64,000 bases of DNA from Laguncularia racemosa (taxonomy: Eukaryota; Streptophyta; Magnoliopsida; Myrtales; Combretaceae), in contig JBBMOL010000012.1 of assembly GCA_037954665.1 (NCBI GenBank), positions 992,001-1,056,000 of the forward strand, in the 5' to 3' direction. Under the pieces are notes generated by a model that saw only the letters and a program-made list of their open reading frames with translations, had not been told where the DNA came from and ran no database searches. The position numbers and the translations under genes were made by a program. Below, piece after piece: positions 62,796 to 64,000 of the stretch (its first letter is position 1; every line of letters begins with the position of its first letter).

Positions 62796-64000
62796 CAACA
62801 AATTTCAAATAATATTTATTTATTATTATGATATTATAATTGAAACATTATATATATTATAACTTCAAATATGTAACATGTGAAACATATGTGTTATTTC
62901 AATATATAAATACATCATATGTTACCTAAATATGTAAATATGTTATATGTTATTTATAAATAAATAAATATATATATAACATAAAGTATAAAGTTATATA
63001 TAGAGAGTATTATGAAATTATATAATACATTGTTGTAATATTATTTCTAGTTAACTCGCATACAAAATCAGGAAAAAGTAAAATCATAATAGAATCGCGA
63101 TTTTGAACAGTAAAATCGTTAAAATCGTGAGTTTGAACATTTCCACCGATTCCACAATATTGCACAATTAAGTAAAATTTCAGTCATTCGAATCCAGATA
63201 AACAAATATGTAATAATAGCTATTTATGGGCCCAAGTCTAAACTTTTAATAAACAAATATGGGCTTAATTGCTAAAAGCCCCATAGCGTCTAGGGGTGCT
63301 GCCCCCTTGAGACCCCCGCCCGCTTAATGTGGAGTGGGACTTACGTGCTTTCCTATCATAAGGGAGTATGAGCCATACCCCAACATGTTCGTCGATCATC
63401 ACTCCTCTCTTGTCAGTGTATTACATTGTATTGAAGTCTTTGTGTTTGTGTTCGTCAATTGTTAGTCTTCTTGTTTCTATTTGTGATCATGTTCGTGTTA
63501 AAGCACCCATGTTTGATTGATGAAACTTTCCTTATTTTAATTAATATTTTTGTAATAGTAAATAAAATAAAGGGTGGATAAATTTAACTTTATAAGAATT
63601 TTTTAGATTTTTAATTTTATAGGAAAGGTATAAATATATTTATATTTTTATCTTTTCAATATCTCATAGTTAAGTAAATATGAGATATTGTTAAGTAAAT
63701 ATATTTTGAATTAATAATCACGAATAGTGCAAAAATTTACCTAGTAATATATAATTTTGAAGGTTTTTCTTGTTATAATATATTCTTTATTATTTACTTT
63801 TGGTTAGTAATTATTTGTCATTTTTTAATATTACTCATTTTTAATAATATATCTTCGTTATAAACTTTTGTTTATTAGTAATTTCTTAAAGTCACAATTG
63901 ATTTTTAAATTTTATCTATTATCTTTTAGCTTTTGTATATATAACTAGGTGAAACTTGCTCTATACGTGATTTATCATTTTAGAAATAAAATATCTATAT
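62796..64000. other. Spacer with a GC-rich patch
   Basis: Mostly AT-rich. 63262-63345 is strikingly GC-rich (AGGGGTGCTGCCCCCTTGAG, ACCCCCGCCCGC), in the style of some plant repeat consensus sequences, but I cannot assign it. No gene seen. Confidence 0.45.

Overview
This window is nuclear DNA from a flowering plant, almost certainly a eudicot. The genes are intron-rich, with GT-AG introns and AT-rich intergenic DNA. Two of the three identifiable host genes are plant-type (a GRV2/RME-8 endosomal J-protein and a plastid FATB thioesterase), and both large transposable elements belong to plant Ty3/gypsy clades. I cannot name the species. Only three host genes can be supported: (1) the 3' part of a GRV2/RME-8-like gene on the + strand, nine exons ending at 6771, with an apparent reading-frame break near 3221-3235; (2) a complete FATB acyl-ACP thioesterase on the + strand, coding 23106-26512 in six exons plus a 5'-UTR intron; (3) a complete spliceosomal SmF (SNRPF) gene on the - strand, 41614 to 39173 in five coding exons, 88 residues. 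They do not form a pathway and are separated by 11-16 kb of repeat-rich DNA.

Layout: 1-6.8 kb GRV2; 6.8-11.3 kb AT-rich spacer with dispersed short repeats; 11.3-19.5 kb an old tandem duplication of a roughly 4.1-kb block (copy A about 11.34-15.31 kb, copy B about 15.61-19.48 kb); 19.5-22.4 kb spacer; 22.4-26.5 kb FATB; 27.5-28.2 kb a MITE-like repeat; 30.16-35.95 kb a CRM-like chromovirus LTR retrotransposon on the - strand, broken by nonsense codons and a frameshift and inserted in an unidentified coding-like sequence; 39.2-41.6 kb SmF; 43.2-53.3 kb a Tat/Ogre-like Ty3/gypsy element on the - strand, with 1.9-kb LTRs, an archaeal-type RNase H, deleted gag and a long tandem-repeat region between integrase and the 3' LTR; 53.5-57.9 kb repeat DNA with a 370-bp direct repeat and a TATA-type promoter; 58-61.7 kb featureless AT-rich DNA; 61.7-62.8 kb an array of alternating inverted motifs; 62.8-64 kb spacer.

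No bacterial-type system, CRISPR array, rRNA gene or confident tRNA gene is present. The most informative observations are: the CRM-like pol frame running through the polypurine tract into its own 3' LTR; the internal tandem array of the Tat-like element, which looks like a satellite being born; the small ORF plus splice donor just downstream of the LTR TATA box; the PBS-like sequence next to both Tat LTRs; the palindromic array near 62 kb; and the GRV2 frame break. I did not find a convincing new multi-gene system.
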